A stretch of DNA of 64,000 nucleotides from Alpinimonas psychrophila (GCF_014137865.1 NZ_JACGWU010000004.1:1-64000), one strand, 5' to 3'. Counted from the first letter of the stretch, positions 54,181 through 62,784 are shown. The notes: a model not told the origin generated them from the sequence alone. Numbers and translations: made by a program.

Positions 54181-55695
54181 CTAGGAGAGGACGTCGGGCC
54201 CAAGGTGTAGCCACGTTGTTTTCAACGCAGAATAGGCGTCGAGAGCATGAAGCGATCGGTCGCGGCCGAAGCCAGAATTCTTGAAACCACCGAACGGAAC
54301 AATGACATCGGAGACATCAAAAGTGTTTATCCAGACTGTTCCGGCACGAATGGACCGCGCGAGCTGATGACCGAGAGTAATGTCTTGGGTCCATACGCTG
54401 GCGGCGAGACCGTATTCCGAGTCATTGGCCAGAGCGAGGGCCTCGGCGTCGGAGCTAAAAGTGGAGACTGCCAAGACGGGGCCAAAGATTTCTTCCTGGC
54501 CAATTCGCCCCGCGTTGTCGACGTGGTCAAGAATGGTGGGCGCAATGAAGAACCCACTCTCAAGGCCCTCAGCCGGTGTGATTCTTTTTCCGCCCATGGC
54601 AAAAGAAGCGTTCTCTTGGCGTGCAACGTCAAAATAGCCCAGCACACGTTCGAGCTGGCGTTCGCTCACGATGGCACTTACTTGCGTGGCCGGGTCGAGA
54701 GGGTCGCCGAGGACGAGGGACGATCCCACACGAATGATGGCAGCGAGTAGCTCATCGTGGATTGACTCGTGCACCAGCAGCCGCGATCCAGCGTGACAGG
54801 TCTGGCCTGCGTTGTAGAAGATTCCCCACGCAATTGCCGTGGCACACGCCTCCAGGTCTTGGACATCGGCGCGAACAATGTGCGGTGATTTTCCCCCGAG
54901 TTCTAAAGCCACCTGCTTGCCGTTTGATTCACCGGCATAGGTTTGAAACAGCCGACCAACGGCTGGAGAGCCTGTGAACGTGATTTTGTCGACGAGAGGG
55001 TGACGCCCCAGGGCCTGACCGGCTTCGTTGCCTAACCCGGTGACGACGTTGAATACACCCGCAGGGATGCCCGCCTCATGAGCTAATTCAGCCAGCCGCA
55101 GGGCGGAGAGGTTCGTGTTTTCAGCCGGTTTCAACACGACGGAGTTACCCGCTGCCAGCGCCGGAGCAACTTTCCACGACGTAATAATCAAAGGGTAGTT
55201 CCAGGGAACAACGGCACCGATAACGCCCAAGGGTTCACGGCTAATAGTGGCCATGGCCGACCGTGGTGTGGGCGCGACCTCGTCGTAGACCTTGTCGAGA
55301 GCCTCGGCATACCACCGAAATGTTCGTGCGGCCGTGGGAACGTCAACGTTCAGGGCGTCGCCAATGGGATGCCCTGACTCCAGCGATTCCAGAAGCGCCA
55401 ACTCTTCGCGGTGCTCCAGAATCAGATCGGAAAACGCACTCAACACCTGCTGGCGGTGTCGTGGATCGGAACGCGACCAGACCCCCGAGTCAAAGGCAGA
55501 AGCAGCCGAGCGAACAGCACGGTCTACGTCTTCAACTTGCCCGCGAGCAACGGTCGTAATAACCGTGCCATCCCGGGGGGCAATGGTGTCAAAACGATCA
55601 CCGCTCTCAGCGGGCACGAAGGCACCAGAAATAAAGAGGTCATTTTTGGGGCTGAGGGCATTCGCCCGCGTGATCCAGTCTTGCCGCGTATCCAT
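54181..55695 (-). CDS. Aldehyde dehydrogenase (betaine/gamma-aminobutyraldehyde-type)
   Basis: A 504-aa NAD-dependent aldehyde dehydrogenase with IGAVVPWNYPLIITSWKVAPALAAGN, ITFTGSPAVGR, ALELGGKSPHIV (catalytic Glu) and NAGQTCHAGSRLLV (catalytic Cys). The C-terminal VWTQDITLGHQLARSIRAGTVWINTF and FKNSGFGRD resemble enzymes acting on betaine aldehyde and amino-aldehydes. Linked to an OpuC-type importer, an amine- or betaine-derived aldehyde is plausible, but the true substrate is unknown. It is distinct from the gabD-type enzyme in the same operon. Confidence 0.88.
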   Translation of the reverse strand: MDTRQDWITRANALSPKNDLFISGAFVPAESGDRFDTIAPRDGTVITTVARGQVEDVDRAVRSAASAFDSGVWSRSDPRHRQQVLSAFSDLILEHREELALLESLESGHPIGDALNVDVPTAARTFRWYAEALDKVYDEVAPTPRSAMATISREPLGVIGAVVPWNYPLIITSWKVAPALAAGNSVVLKPAENTNLSALRLAELAHEAGIPAGVFNVVTGLGNEAGQALGRHPLVDKITFTGSPAVGRLFQTYAGESNGKQVALELGGKSPHIVRADVQDLEACATAIAWGIFYNAGQTCHAGSRLLVHESIHDELLAAIIRVGSSLVLGDPLDPATQVSAIVSERQLERVLGYFDVARQENASFAMGGKRITPAEGLESGFFIAPTILDHVDNAGRIGQEEIFGPVLAVSTFSSDAEALALANDSEYGLAASVWTQDITLGHQLARSIRAGTVWINTFDVSDVIVPFGGFKNSGFGRDRSLHALDAYSALKTTWLHLGPDVLS

Positions 55696-55710
55696 GGTTA
55701 TGTGTGTGTC

Positions 55711-56814
55711 CTAAATCGTGAAGTGTTTGACGGCCGCGAAATCAATCTCGGCTCCGAGCCCAGGGGCATTCGGAACAACGATGTCACCATCGGCATTCAC
55801 GGGGGTGGGGGCCAGGAAGAAGTCGCGTCTTTCTATGGTCCACCCTGGAGGATCGAACGGGAACTCGAAGTAGGGTCCGCCACCGACGCCGGCCGAAACG
55901 TGCAGGTTGGCGAGAACGCCGAGACCGTTTGTCCAGGAGTGCGGTGTGAACTGGCGGTGCTTGAGCGCTGCCGCATCGGCAATCTGGCGTGCCCGATACA
56001 TGCCGACTGCCAACACAACATCCGGCTGATAGATATCAAAGGTGTCTTGGTCGACAAGGTGCGCCAGCTCAGCGAGGCTTCTGACCATTTCACCGCCAGA
56101 GACTTGGATTCCTACGTGGCTGCGCACTTGCTTGATGCCAACGATGTCAGTTTGAGGGAGCGGCTCTTCTACCCAAAGAACGCCTAGTTCGTGCAACTGT
56201 TCGGAAACTTTTCGCACCGTGGCCAAGCTCAGGGCACCGACGATATCCCCCGACATGCGCCACATCTGGTTCATATCCACCATGATGTCGAAATCATCGC
56301 CAACTTCGGCGCGCATGGCGCGAACGGTGGCGATGCCTTCATCAAGGTTGTTGCGGGCAATGCGAAGTTTGGCCGCTTTAAAGCCGAGCTGCCTCGCGGC
56401 AACTGTGGCGGCAACGCGCTCAGCCGTTGGTCGAAGCTCGCCGAAAGAGGCGTATGCCGGAAGGCGATCTACGGATCCGCCAAACAGTGTTGCCACGGGG
56501 AGGTTGGCAACCTTCCCAATGATGTCCCAGAGCGCGGCCTCAAGAGGCCAATAACGACCCCCATGAAAATTAATGGTCTCAATACGCTTGACTTGGTTCA
56601 AAATTTCAAGCGGATTAGTTCCAATAAAGAGGTGACGAAAGGCTTCGAAGCCATCCATCGAATCGCCCGAACCGTAACCGATGACACCGTCATCGGTGTG
56701 AACGGTTACGAGGGTCGCCTCAAAATTGCGCCGGGGCTCGGGATCCCACGCTGCATTGAACGCGGGCGTCAGCGGCAGATTCATGCGGGTGAGGTCTATC
56801 GAGGTGATTTTCAC
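55711..56814 (-). CDS. Enolase-superfamily enzyme (mandelate racemase/muconate lactonizing type)
   Basis: A 367-aa enzyme with the superfamily layout: capping domain up to about residue 120 (WDPEPRRNFEATLVTVHTDDGVIGYG), then a barrel with KAAKLRIARNN (the usual KxK motif reads K-L-R here), metal ligands in VDMNQMW (Asp), WVEEPL (Glu) and SGGEMV (Glu), and a possible His base in QFTPHSWTNG. The K-L-R and the His suggest the mandelate-racemase subgroup (racemase or sugar-acid dehydratase). No sub-family can be named. It sits between the ALDH and the Fae-like gene, 3 bp from the latter. Confidence 0.88.
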   Translation of the reverse strand: MKITSIDLTRMNLPLTPAFNAAWDPEPRRNFEATLVTVHTDDGVIGYGSGDSMDGFEAFRHLFIGTNPLEILNQVKRIETINFHGGRYWPLEAALWDIIGKVANLPVATLFGGSVDRLPAYASFGELRPTAERVAATVAARQLGFKAAKLRIARNNLDEGIATVRAMRAEVGDDFDIMVDMNQMWRMSGDIVGALSLATVRKVSEQLHELGVLWVEEPLPQTDIVGIKQVRSHVGIQVSGGEMVRSLAELAHLVDQDTFDIYQPDVVLAVGMYRARQIADAAALKHRQFTPHSWTNGLGVLANLHVSAGVGGGPYFEFPFDPPGWTIERRDFFLAPTPVNADGDIVVPNAPGLGAEIDFAAVKHFTI

Positions 56815-56817
56815 GGG

Positions 56818-57321
56818 TTATTCCTTGGCTGCAAAAAATGGATTGAAGGGGCGCGATCGGTTATTGAGGACGTCCTCCAGGCGGGGCAAATTCTTGACTC
56901 CATTGGAGAGAGCCTCGGCGGTGGCCCGGCGGTTATTGTCGAAGACGGCCTGCTCGTCGTCTGCCTGAGGGTTGACCCAGACGGCGCAAATGATGGCGAA
57001 CTCGTCGACGGTTTCTGACGGGATATCACCGGCGGCGACAGCATCCGCTACGCCTCCGGCGACACCGGCTTGCGCGGCGCCCCAAATGAGGTTTCCGTGC
57101 AGGTCGCTTGCAGCGGCAGCCTTGGTGACGAAAAGCGTCATGGGCTTGACCGGAAGCGACGGTTGAAGAACGACAACGAAGGGGACGTGTCCCTGAGAAG
57201 GAGTGGCAAGGGCCGAAGCCCAGGCCACCCCCGCTGGCCCATCACGGTGGCCGTACACAGTGTTGATATGTGCAGCATTGACACCCGAACCAATGAATGA
57301 TTCGCCAATGTGAAAGGTCAT
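56818..57321 (-). CDS. Formaldehyde-activating enzyme (Fae) family protein
   Basis: A 167-aa protein with strong Fae character: GESFIGSGVNAAHINTVYGHRDGPAG contains the His that in Fae starts the reaction, followed by GHVPFVVVLQPSLPVKPMTLF, WGAAQAGVAGGVADAVAAGDIP and CAVWVNPQADDEQAVFDNNRRATAEAL. Fae joins formaldehyde to tetrahydromethanopterin in methylotrophs and archaea. An actinobacterium of this type is not expected to have that cofactor, so this copy may use another acceptor or a related small aldehyde. It lies in an operon with dehydrogenases and an importer. Confidence 0.85.
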   Translation of the reverse strand: MTFHIGESFIGSGVNAAHINTVYGHRDGPAGVAWASALATPSQGHVPFVVVLQPSLPVKPMTLFVTKAAAASDLHGNLIWGAAQAGVAGGVADAVAAGDIPSETVDEFAIICAVWVNPQADDEQAVFDNNRRATAEALSNGVKNLPRLEDVLNNRSRPFNPFFAAKE

Positions 57322-57380
57322 CTCAGTTTTCCTTACGTCGTTTGTTGGTGCGGTTAGTGCTGGTACTGCGGGTCGTGCAG

Positions 57381-58319
57381 TTAGCCCTTTATCAAGCCCT
57401 GCTCGACGAGGAAGGTCCGGGCGATATCGGCAGGGTCGTCTCCGTCGACATCAGCCTTGGCGTTCAGTGTTTGCATGACCTGATCGGTCAGCAAAACCGT
57501 CAACTTGTTGAGGATGCCCGCAGTTGCCGGGTACTTATCAAGAGTTGCCTGCATGAGAGTGAAAGCACCTTGGTACACGGGGAAATACGCCTTGTCGTCA
57601 GCCATGACGGTGAGATCAAGAGCCTTGATGCGGCCATCTGTTGCGAAGACTTCACCGAAGTTGCAGTCCTTGCCATCAGCGGTCACCGAGTAGATTGCAC
57701 CGGTGTCGAGCGTGATGGTTGTTGCGCCAGGCATGCCGTAGGTGGTTTTTACTCCAGCCCAACCATCAGGGCGCGCAGCAAATTCGCTTTCGACACAGAA
57801 GGTCTGGTCGGCAACAGGCAGCTTGGCAACGTCGGAGAGAGTCTTGACACCGAGCGCTTTTGCTTTGTCGCTTTTAATGGCAAAGGCATACGTGTTGTTG
57901 AAGGGTGCTCCGTCAAGCCAAGCGACACCTTGAGTGGCATCGATTTCTTTCACGGCGTCATACTGTGCTTTAACACCGACTACGGGAGCATCCTTTTTGT
58001 TGTATGCCAGCCACGATGTTCCTGTGTATTCCCAATATCCGATGAATTCACCGGACGTCAAAGCAGTACGCACGTTGGCAGAACCCACGATGGTCTTGTA
58101 GTCAGTTTTGGCACCATTGTCGTTGAGAAGAATGCTGACCATGTTTCCCAGGATGTACTGCTCTGAGAAATCCTTTGCGCCTACGGTTCCTGTCAATCCG
58201 GTGAGGGGGGCATCTTTGCCCGCGTTCTGATCGGTTCCTGTCGCAGGGGCGCACCCTGCAAGTGCGAGGCTACCGACGAGAATCGTCGAAGCCACAACGG
58301 TCTTCATGCTGCGTTTCAT
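57381..58319 (-). CDS. ABC transporter substrate-binding lipoprotein (OpuC/ProX-like)
   Basis: A 312-aa lipoprotein: signal ending in LALAGC, so Cys22 is the lipidated residue. The mature domain begins with a TVGAKDFSEQYILGNM segment (quaternary-amine-binding-protein family start), then YWEYTGTSWLAYNK with aromatic residues suited to cation-pi binding, and later GRIKALDLTVMADDKAYFPVY. This is the type II osmoprotectant-binding fold (OpuCC). The bound ligand is not known; quaternary amines are typical. It is encoded between the Fae-like gene and the permease genes of the operon. Confidence 0.92.
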   Translation of the reverse strand: MKRSMKTVVASTILVGSLALAGCAPATGTDQNAGKDAPLTGLTGTVGAKDFSEQYILGNMVSILLNDNGAKTDYKTIVGSANVRTALTSGEFIGYWEYTGTSWLAYNKKDAPVVGVKAQYDAVKEIDATQGVAWLDGAPFNNTYAFAIKSDKAKALGVKTLSDVAKLPVADQTFCVESEFAARPDGWAGVKTTYGMPGATTITLDTGAIYSVTADGKDCNFGEVFATDGRIKALDLTVMADDKAYFPVYQGAFTLMQATLDKYPATAGILNKLTVLLTDQVMQTLNAKADVDGDDPADIARTFLVEQGLIKG

Positions 58320-58379
58320 TAGAGCTCCTTAGTTGATGTAATTACCGTTCTTGCTTGCTGAATCTCAAAAACCCCGGAT

Positions 58380-59168
58380 TCAGACACCTTTTGGTCGGAG
58401 GTGATCCTCCGCCAGTCCTGCGAGCCAGTCCATTAAGAGCGCGATGCACGAGACCACGATTGCGCCTGTAACGAGGACGGCTGGTCGGCTTAGCTTGAGC
58501 CCGACAATGATGACTTCGCCAAGCCCGCCAGCGTTGATGAAGGTCGCAATGGTGGCGACGCCGACGCTGAAAACAAGGGCCGTTCGAAATCCGGCCAGAA
58601 TGACGGGAACTGCGAGGGGTAGCTCCACCCGACGCAGAATCTGCATCGTTGTCATGCCCATTCCGCGTGCTGACTCAATGACCGACGCATCAATTTGGGA
58701 TATTCCCACCATGGTATTTCGCAGAACGGGTAAGAGCGCGTAGATCACGAGGGCCGCAATCGCGGTCGGAATCCCAATACCGAAGATCAACGCGAACAAA
58801 ATAATGACGCCCACCGCGGGGGTCGCTTGGCCCATGTTTGCAATGCCCAGAACAAAGCCTCGCACCCAGCGGTTGTGGGTGTGGCTCAAGATGATCCCGG
58901 CGGGAATGGCAATGATTGCGACTAAGAGGGTCGCTGAGACGGCCAAGACGGTGTGCTCCCAGACCCGGGCCAACATGTAGGGCCAGTTGAGGGCGAAAGC
59001 TTCAATTTTGTCAGGCTCCCCGCGTGCGGCCAGGAAAATCAGGAGGCCGCCGAGTGCCACGACGATAAGGAGAGGCGTCAGGAAACGCTTCGCAGTGAAG
59101 AAACGCTTCTGAGACGGCGCGGTTTGGACGCTCAAGAGTTGGGTCTGGGTTTGCGCCAGATTCGTCAC
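58380..59168 (-). CDS. ABC transporter permease (OpuCB/ProW-like)
   Basis: A 262-aa inner-membrane permease with about six helices and the family EAA-type loop SARGMGMTTMQILRRVELPLAVPVILAGFRTALV. An N-terminal cytoplasmic and helix part of about 65 residues precedes LARVWEHTVLAVSATLLVAI. Paired with a second permease, ATPase and lipoprotein it forms a four-part osmoprotectant-type importer. It lies 6 bp after the ATPase gene. Confidence 0.92.
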   Translation of the reverse strand: MTNLAQTQTQLLSVQTAPSQKRFFTAKRFLTPLLIVVALGGLLIFLAARGEPDKIEAFALNWPYMLARVWEHTVLAVSATLLVAIIAIPAGIILSHTHNRWVRGFVLGIANMGQATPAVGVIILFALIFGIGIPTAIAALVIYALLPVLRNTMVGISQIDASVIESARGMGMTTMQILRRVELPLAVPVILAGFRTALVFSVGVATIATFINAGGLGEVIIVGLKLSRPAVLVTGAIVVSCIALLMDWLAGLAEDHLRPKGV

Positions 59169-59174
59169 GGAGAA

Positions 59175-60188
59175 TCACACAGCCTTTTCTGGGCTCAAAT
59201 TCCGAACATCCGCTCCGAGGGCGTCAGAAATTTCTTCAATTCCAATGGCGCCAACAACACGCTCTGCCTCGTCGAGCACCGCAACGGGATGTCCTCCCGC
59301 CAAAACAACGCGATCCAGCGCGGTTCGCAAGTTGTCAAAAGTTGCCACGGAGTGGGGCGAAGATGTTGCTGCGGAAGCCGGAAGCAATTTCGCCTGAGCG
59401 ACATCAATCAGGGCCAGGCTCTTGAGCGCTGCGCCTTGCCCTATGAAAGAGGAGACATACTCGTTTGCAGGATTGGACAAGATGTTGGCGGGCGTATCAA
59501 ATTGCACAATCTGAGAACCGGCGCTGAGGACGGCGATGCGATCCCCCAACTTCAAAGCTTCATCGAAGTCGTGCGTGACGAAAACGATTGTCTTGTGCAT
59601 GGACTCCTGCAAGCGCAGGAACTCCAACTGAAGCTTCTCGCGGGTGATGGGGTCCGTAGCACCGAAGGGCTCATCCATCAGCATGACGGGAGGATCTGCG
59701 GCAAGGGCGCGGGCAACACCGACGCGCTGTTGCTGGCCACCGGAGAGTTCTTTAGGGTACCGGCGCGCAAAACTTCCGCCGTCGAGCTCAACGAGCGCCA
59801 ACAATTCTTCGACGCGGTCTGCTGTCTTGTCTTTCGACCATCCCAAGAGATTGGGGACAACCGAGATGTTCTCGGCAATGGTCATGTGGGGAAATAGGCC
59901 AATTTGCTGGATGACATACCCGATGTTGCGCCGCAAGAAGCTCGGGTTAAGCGAGAGCACGTCTTGACCGTCGATGATGATTTTGCCCGAGGTGGGCTCG
60001 ATGATGCGATTGATCATTTTCATGGTGGTTGTTTTTCCGCAACCGGAAGGACCGACCAGCATGATGAACTCACCAGGATTGATGTTCATCGAAAAATTAT
60101 CCACGGCTGCAGGAGCGCTGGAGTTATAGGACTTTGAAACGTTCTCCAGCGTTATACCGACGCCACTGGTGGAAGTTGTCTTAATCAC
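59175..60188 (-). CDS. ABC transporter ATPase (OpuCA/ProV-like) with C-terminal CBS-like region
   Basis: A 337-aa ATPase: Walker A GPSGCGKTTTMKMINRI, signature LSGGQQQRVGVARALA, Walker B PPVMLMDEPFGATDPITRE, and H-loop VTHDFDEALKLGDRIAV. The last about 80 residues (ALIDVAQAKLLPASAATS... AVLDEAERVVGAIGIEEI) look like a single or degenerate CBS unit, which in osmoprotectant importers senses ionic strength. The gene starts within the end of the upstream permease (8-bp overlap), showing tight coupling. Confidence 0.93.
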   Translation of the reverse strand: MIKTTSTSGVGITLENVSKSYNSSAPAAVDNFSMNINPGEFIMLVGPSGCGKTTTMKMINRIIEPTSGKIIIDGQDVLSLNPSFLRRNIGYVIQQIGLFPHMTIAENISVVPNLLGWSKDKTADRVEELLALVELDGGSFARRYPKELSGGQQQRVGVARALAADPPVMLMDEPFGATDPITREKLQLEFLRLQESMHKTIVFVTHDFDEALKLGDRIAVLSAGSQIVQFDTPANILSNPANEYVSSFIGQGAALKSLALIDVAQAKLLPASAATSSPHSVATFDNLRTALDRVVLAGGHPVAVLDEAERVVGAIGIEEISDALGADVRNLSPEKAV

Positions 60189-60852
60189 GGAGGCCCCTTG
60201 AGGTTGTTATGCGGGTGATGAGAATAAAGAATGCGTCCAGGACAAGCGCAATGAGAATGACGCAAATGGTGCCGGTAAGAGCAAAGTTGAGCGCGTTCTT
60301 GGCGCCCAGCATCGAGAGTCCCTTAAAGATGTAGGTTCCCATTCCAGGACCGGCGACGTAGGCGGCAATCGCGGCAATGCCCACGGCCAGCTGGGTAGCG
60401 ACACGAAGTCCGGTAAGAATGACGGGCCACGCGATGGGGATTTGCACCGCGAACATTACTTTGAGGGGAGTCATTCCCATGGCGGCCGCAGATTCGAGAA
60501 CAGCTGGCGAAACTTCTCTCAGCCCCACGATGGTGTTTCGCACAATCGGCAACAGAGAGTACAAACTCAGCGCCACAACCGTGGGGACCCACCCCAACCC
60601 CAGAGAGGGAATCATGAGGGCCAGCATTGCCATGGACGGAATCGTCAAAATCACGCCGGCCACAGCAATCACGAAGCCGCGTCCGGTGGGTTTGTTCCAC
60701 ACCAGGATGCCCGCTCCGACGCCCATCACAGCCGCTATGAGAACAGAAATGATCACGACGACGATATGTTGCCCCGTCAGCTCAAGAATTTCCTCGGATT
60801 TATTGGCGAGAAACGCCCAAATAAGGCCAAGGTCGTAGCCTTTGCCGCTCAT
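60181..60852 (-). CDS. ABC transporter permease (second OpuC-type permease)
   Basis: First gene of the ten-gene catabolic operon. The 223-aa permease has about five to six helices and the ATPase-contact loop LESAAAMGMTPLKVMFAVQIPIAWPVILTGLRVATQLAV. It begins MSGKGYDLGLIWAFLANKSEEILELTGQH, typical of OpuCD/OpuCB proteins. It is divergent from the IclR-family regulator across a 155-bp gap and overlaps the ATPase gene. Confidence 0.92.
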   Translation of the reverse strand: MSGKGYDLGLIWAFLANKSEEILELTGQHIVVVIISVLIAAVMGVGAGILVWNKPTGRGFVIAVAGVILTIPSMAMLALMIPSLGLGWVPTVVALSLYSLLPIVRNTIVGLREVSPAVLESAAAMGMTPLKVMFAVQIPIAWPVILTGLRVATQLAVGIAAIAAYVAGPGMGTYIFKGLSMLGAKNALNFALTGTICVILIALVLDAFFILITRITTSRGLRD

Positions 60853-61007
60853 GTATTCCTCTGTCTTCTCGTCTTTGAGAGCCTTTCGGCAAAAAGTGGG
60901 GTGTTTCTTCCAGCTGGCTAAACATAAGCCAAGGTTGCTCAGGTCACAACGAGAGTTGCTAATATGTCAACAAGAATTGGTAACGATTGGGTACAAGGAG
61001 AAGTTTC
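60853..61007. promoter_or_regulatory. Divergent operon / iclR promoter region with repeat motifs
   Basis: This 155-bp gap holds the promoters of the importer-catabolic operon and of the IclR gene. GTTGCT occurs twice (60934-60939, 60955-60960), exactly 21 bp apart, and the second copy opens a GTTG-N9-CAAC inverted repeat (60955-60971). TAATAT (60960-60965) could be the iclR -10, so a regulator bound there would block it. IclR binding is inferred from the position. Confidence 0.5.
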
Positions 61008-61919
61008 ATGGTGCAAACGCCGTCACGCACACCGCGCCTCAACACGTCGGGGTTGCGTCGTGATTTGGAATTGCTCGAGGTTCTTGCCACTCCGGAAGCC
61101 CTGCGATTAGGAGGTCTCGGTGTTTCGCGAGTCGCTGAAATTACTGGGCGTGACAAGGGACAGATTTCTCGAACTTTGGCAACGCTAGCTGAGACGGGCT
61201 TCGTTAGCCGAGATCCGGAGAACGCGAAATATGTTTTGGGCTTCCAGCTCTACGCGCTCGCTGCTCGCACCAGGGAGGCTCGTCTCGTCGAACAAGCCGG
61301 TCAGTTCCTTCGCAGGGTTGCGAACCGAACCCATGAGACCGCGCACCTTTGCGTACTGCGCGGCGGTAACGTTCTGACACTCAAAAGCGAGATGTCCAAC
61401 CAAGCATTTCGCGGAATTGGGTGGGAAGGCGTGAGCGTTCCTGCTTTGCGCACATCCAGTGGCCGAGCACTGATCAGCGACTGGACCAAGGAGGAGCTCC
61501 GCGATTGGTACAACGAGCACAGTGCAGATGCCCTTGTCACAAAGAGGGAGCTTCTCAATGGAATCCAGGGAGAGAACGAAGCACTCGGAGCTCTGCCAGA
61601 TGCCAAACGCTCGAAGATCAACACTTTCGACGACCTCCTCCAAGAAATCACAAATATACGTCGCCAGGGTTATGCCGTTGTTGATGAAGAGTTTGAGATG
61701 GGCCTCGTAGGGGCTTCAGCCCCCATCAGAGATTCGTCGAATCGCATTGTGGGTGTCATTAATCTGAGCGCGCCGAAGACAAGGATTGCACCGGTATTGG
61801 ATCAAGTTGGGATTGTCGTCAGGGAAGTCAGCGAAGAATTTTCGCGGCACTTGGGCGCGACAGCTTCGCTAAAAGCCGCATCGAGCCCTGCTGGGCAATC
61901 GCGGAGCCCACAACAATGA
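61008..61919 (+). CDS. IclR-family transcriptional regulator
   Basis: A 303-aa regulator: winged helix in the first about 85 residues (LGGLGVSRVAEITGRDKGQISRTLATLAETGFVSR) and a C-terminal effector domain with THETAHLCVLRGGNVLTL, RTSSGRALISDWTKEEL, EEFEMGLVGASAPIRDSSNRIVGVINLSAPKTR. The start at 61008 is set by AAGGAG just upstream. It diverges from the ten-gene operon and probably controls it in response to a pathway compound. Its 3' end overlaps the convergent DMT transporter gene by 92 bp. Confidence 0.92.
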   Translation: MVQTPSRTPRLNTSGLRRDLELLEVLATPEALRLGGLGVSRVAEITGRDKGQISRTLATLAETGFVSRDPENAKYVLGFQLYALAARTREARLVEQAGQFLRRVANRTHETAHLCVLRGGNVLTLKSEMSNQAFRGIGWEGVSVPALRTSSGRALISDWTKEELRDWYNEHSADALVTKRELLNGIQGENEALGALPDAKRSKINTFDDLLQEITNIRRQGYAVVDEEFEMGLVGASAPIRDSSNRIVGVINLSAPKTRIAPVLDQVGIVVREVSEEFSRHLGATASLKAASSPAGQSRSPQQ

Positions 61920-62784
61920 GCAGAGCTCCTATGGGGAGGTTCCACGTGAAGGGCTCACCGAGAACGAGCCATCCGATGACCAATGAGACGATGAGTGTGG
62001 GATACGTCACCGAGCTTGCGACGGCGCTGCCGGCGCGCTGAACAACGTTGAAATTCCAGACATAGGCAAAGCCGGATGCGACGATTCCCAACAAAGCAAA
62101 GCCGATAACGGCACCCAAGGACGGAAGCGCTGTCATCAGGTTGCCCGACGCAAGATAGATAGGCAGGAGGGTGACGGCGGCGAGGATGAGCTGCCAAGTT
62201 GCCAGTTTCGAGGCATTGTGGCCCCGCGTGAGGGCGTGCTTGCGGGCGTAGGGGAACGCGAAGGCGTAACACGTGATCGCCCCGAATATGGCGATGACTC
62301 CGAGGGGGTCGTTCTGGCCAAAACCGCCCTCACCGACGCCCAATGCCACAAGAGCGCCCCCCAATCCAATGAAAACACCCAGTACTTGACGGTGGGTGGC
62401 CCGTTCGCCGCGGAACAACGCGACCATCACCACAAGCGTCATTATCGGGGTCGCAGTATTAACAATGCTGGCAACGACGGTACTGACGCGTTCCTGCGCA
62501 AAAGCAAAAAGTAGGCCCGGCACAACGTTGAGCAGTAGCGCCACTACCCACAGGTGCAGAAGTGTTCCTCGATCGATTCGAAAGCTCGTGCGGCCCATGA
62601 GCAGTAGTCCAGACAGCGTCAGGGCACCAAGAAGGGAGCGCCAGAAAGTCACCCCGGAGGGGTTCAGAAAAGTGAGCCCCGCGTCAATGAGGAAGAAAGA
62701 ACTTCCCCAGATCAGCCCCAGAAGAAGGTATTGACCCTTCCAACCATGTTCGTGGGCGGGAGTATCCCCGGGGGTTGTCGTCAT
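61828..62784 (-). CDS. EamA/DMT-family transporter
   Basis: A 318-aa inner-membrane protein with ten helices in two EamA halves (LLGLIWGSSFFLIDAGLTFLNP near the start, FALLGIVASGFAYVWNFNVVQRAGSAVASSVTYPTLIVSLVIGW near the end). It probably exports or imports small metabolites; substrate unknown. I place the start at ATG 62784 because TAGTCT ends 6 nt upstream (leaderless); GTG 62790 is two codons earlier. The last 92 bp overlap the 3' end of iclR on the other strand, an unusually long convergent overlap. Confidence 0.88.
   Translation of the reverse strand: MTTTPGDTPAHEHGWKGQYLLLGLIWGSSFFLIDAGLTFLNPSGVTFWRSLLGALTLSGLLLMGRTSFRIDRGTLLHLWVVALLLNVVPGLLFAFAQERVSTVVASIVNTATPIMTLVVMVALFRGERATHRQVLGVFIGLGGALVALGVGEGGFGQNDPLGVIAIFGAITCYAFAFPYARKHALTRGHNASKLATWQLILAAVTLLPIYLASGNLMTALPSLGAVIGFALLGIVASGFAYVWNFNVVQRAGSAVASSVTYPTLIVSLVIGWLVLGEPFTWNLPIGALLIVVGSAIAQQGSMRLLAKLSRPSAAKILR

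Noticed and set aside
57297-58166. 289-codon frame antisense to the substrate-binding lipoprotein gene
   Set aside because: The minus-strand frame has a lipoprotein signal and ABC binding-protein motifs; the plus-strand frame is its shadow.
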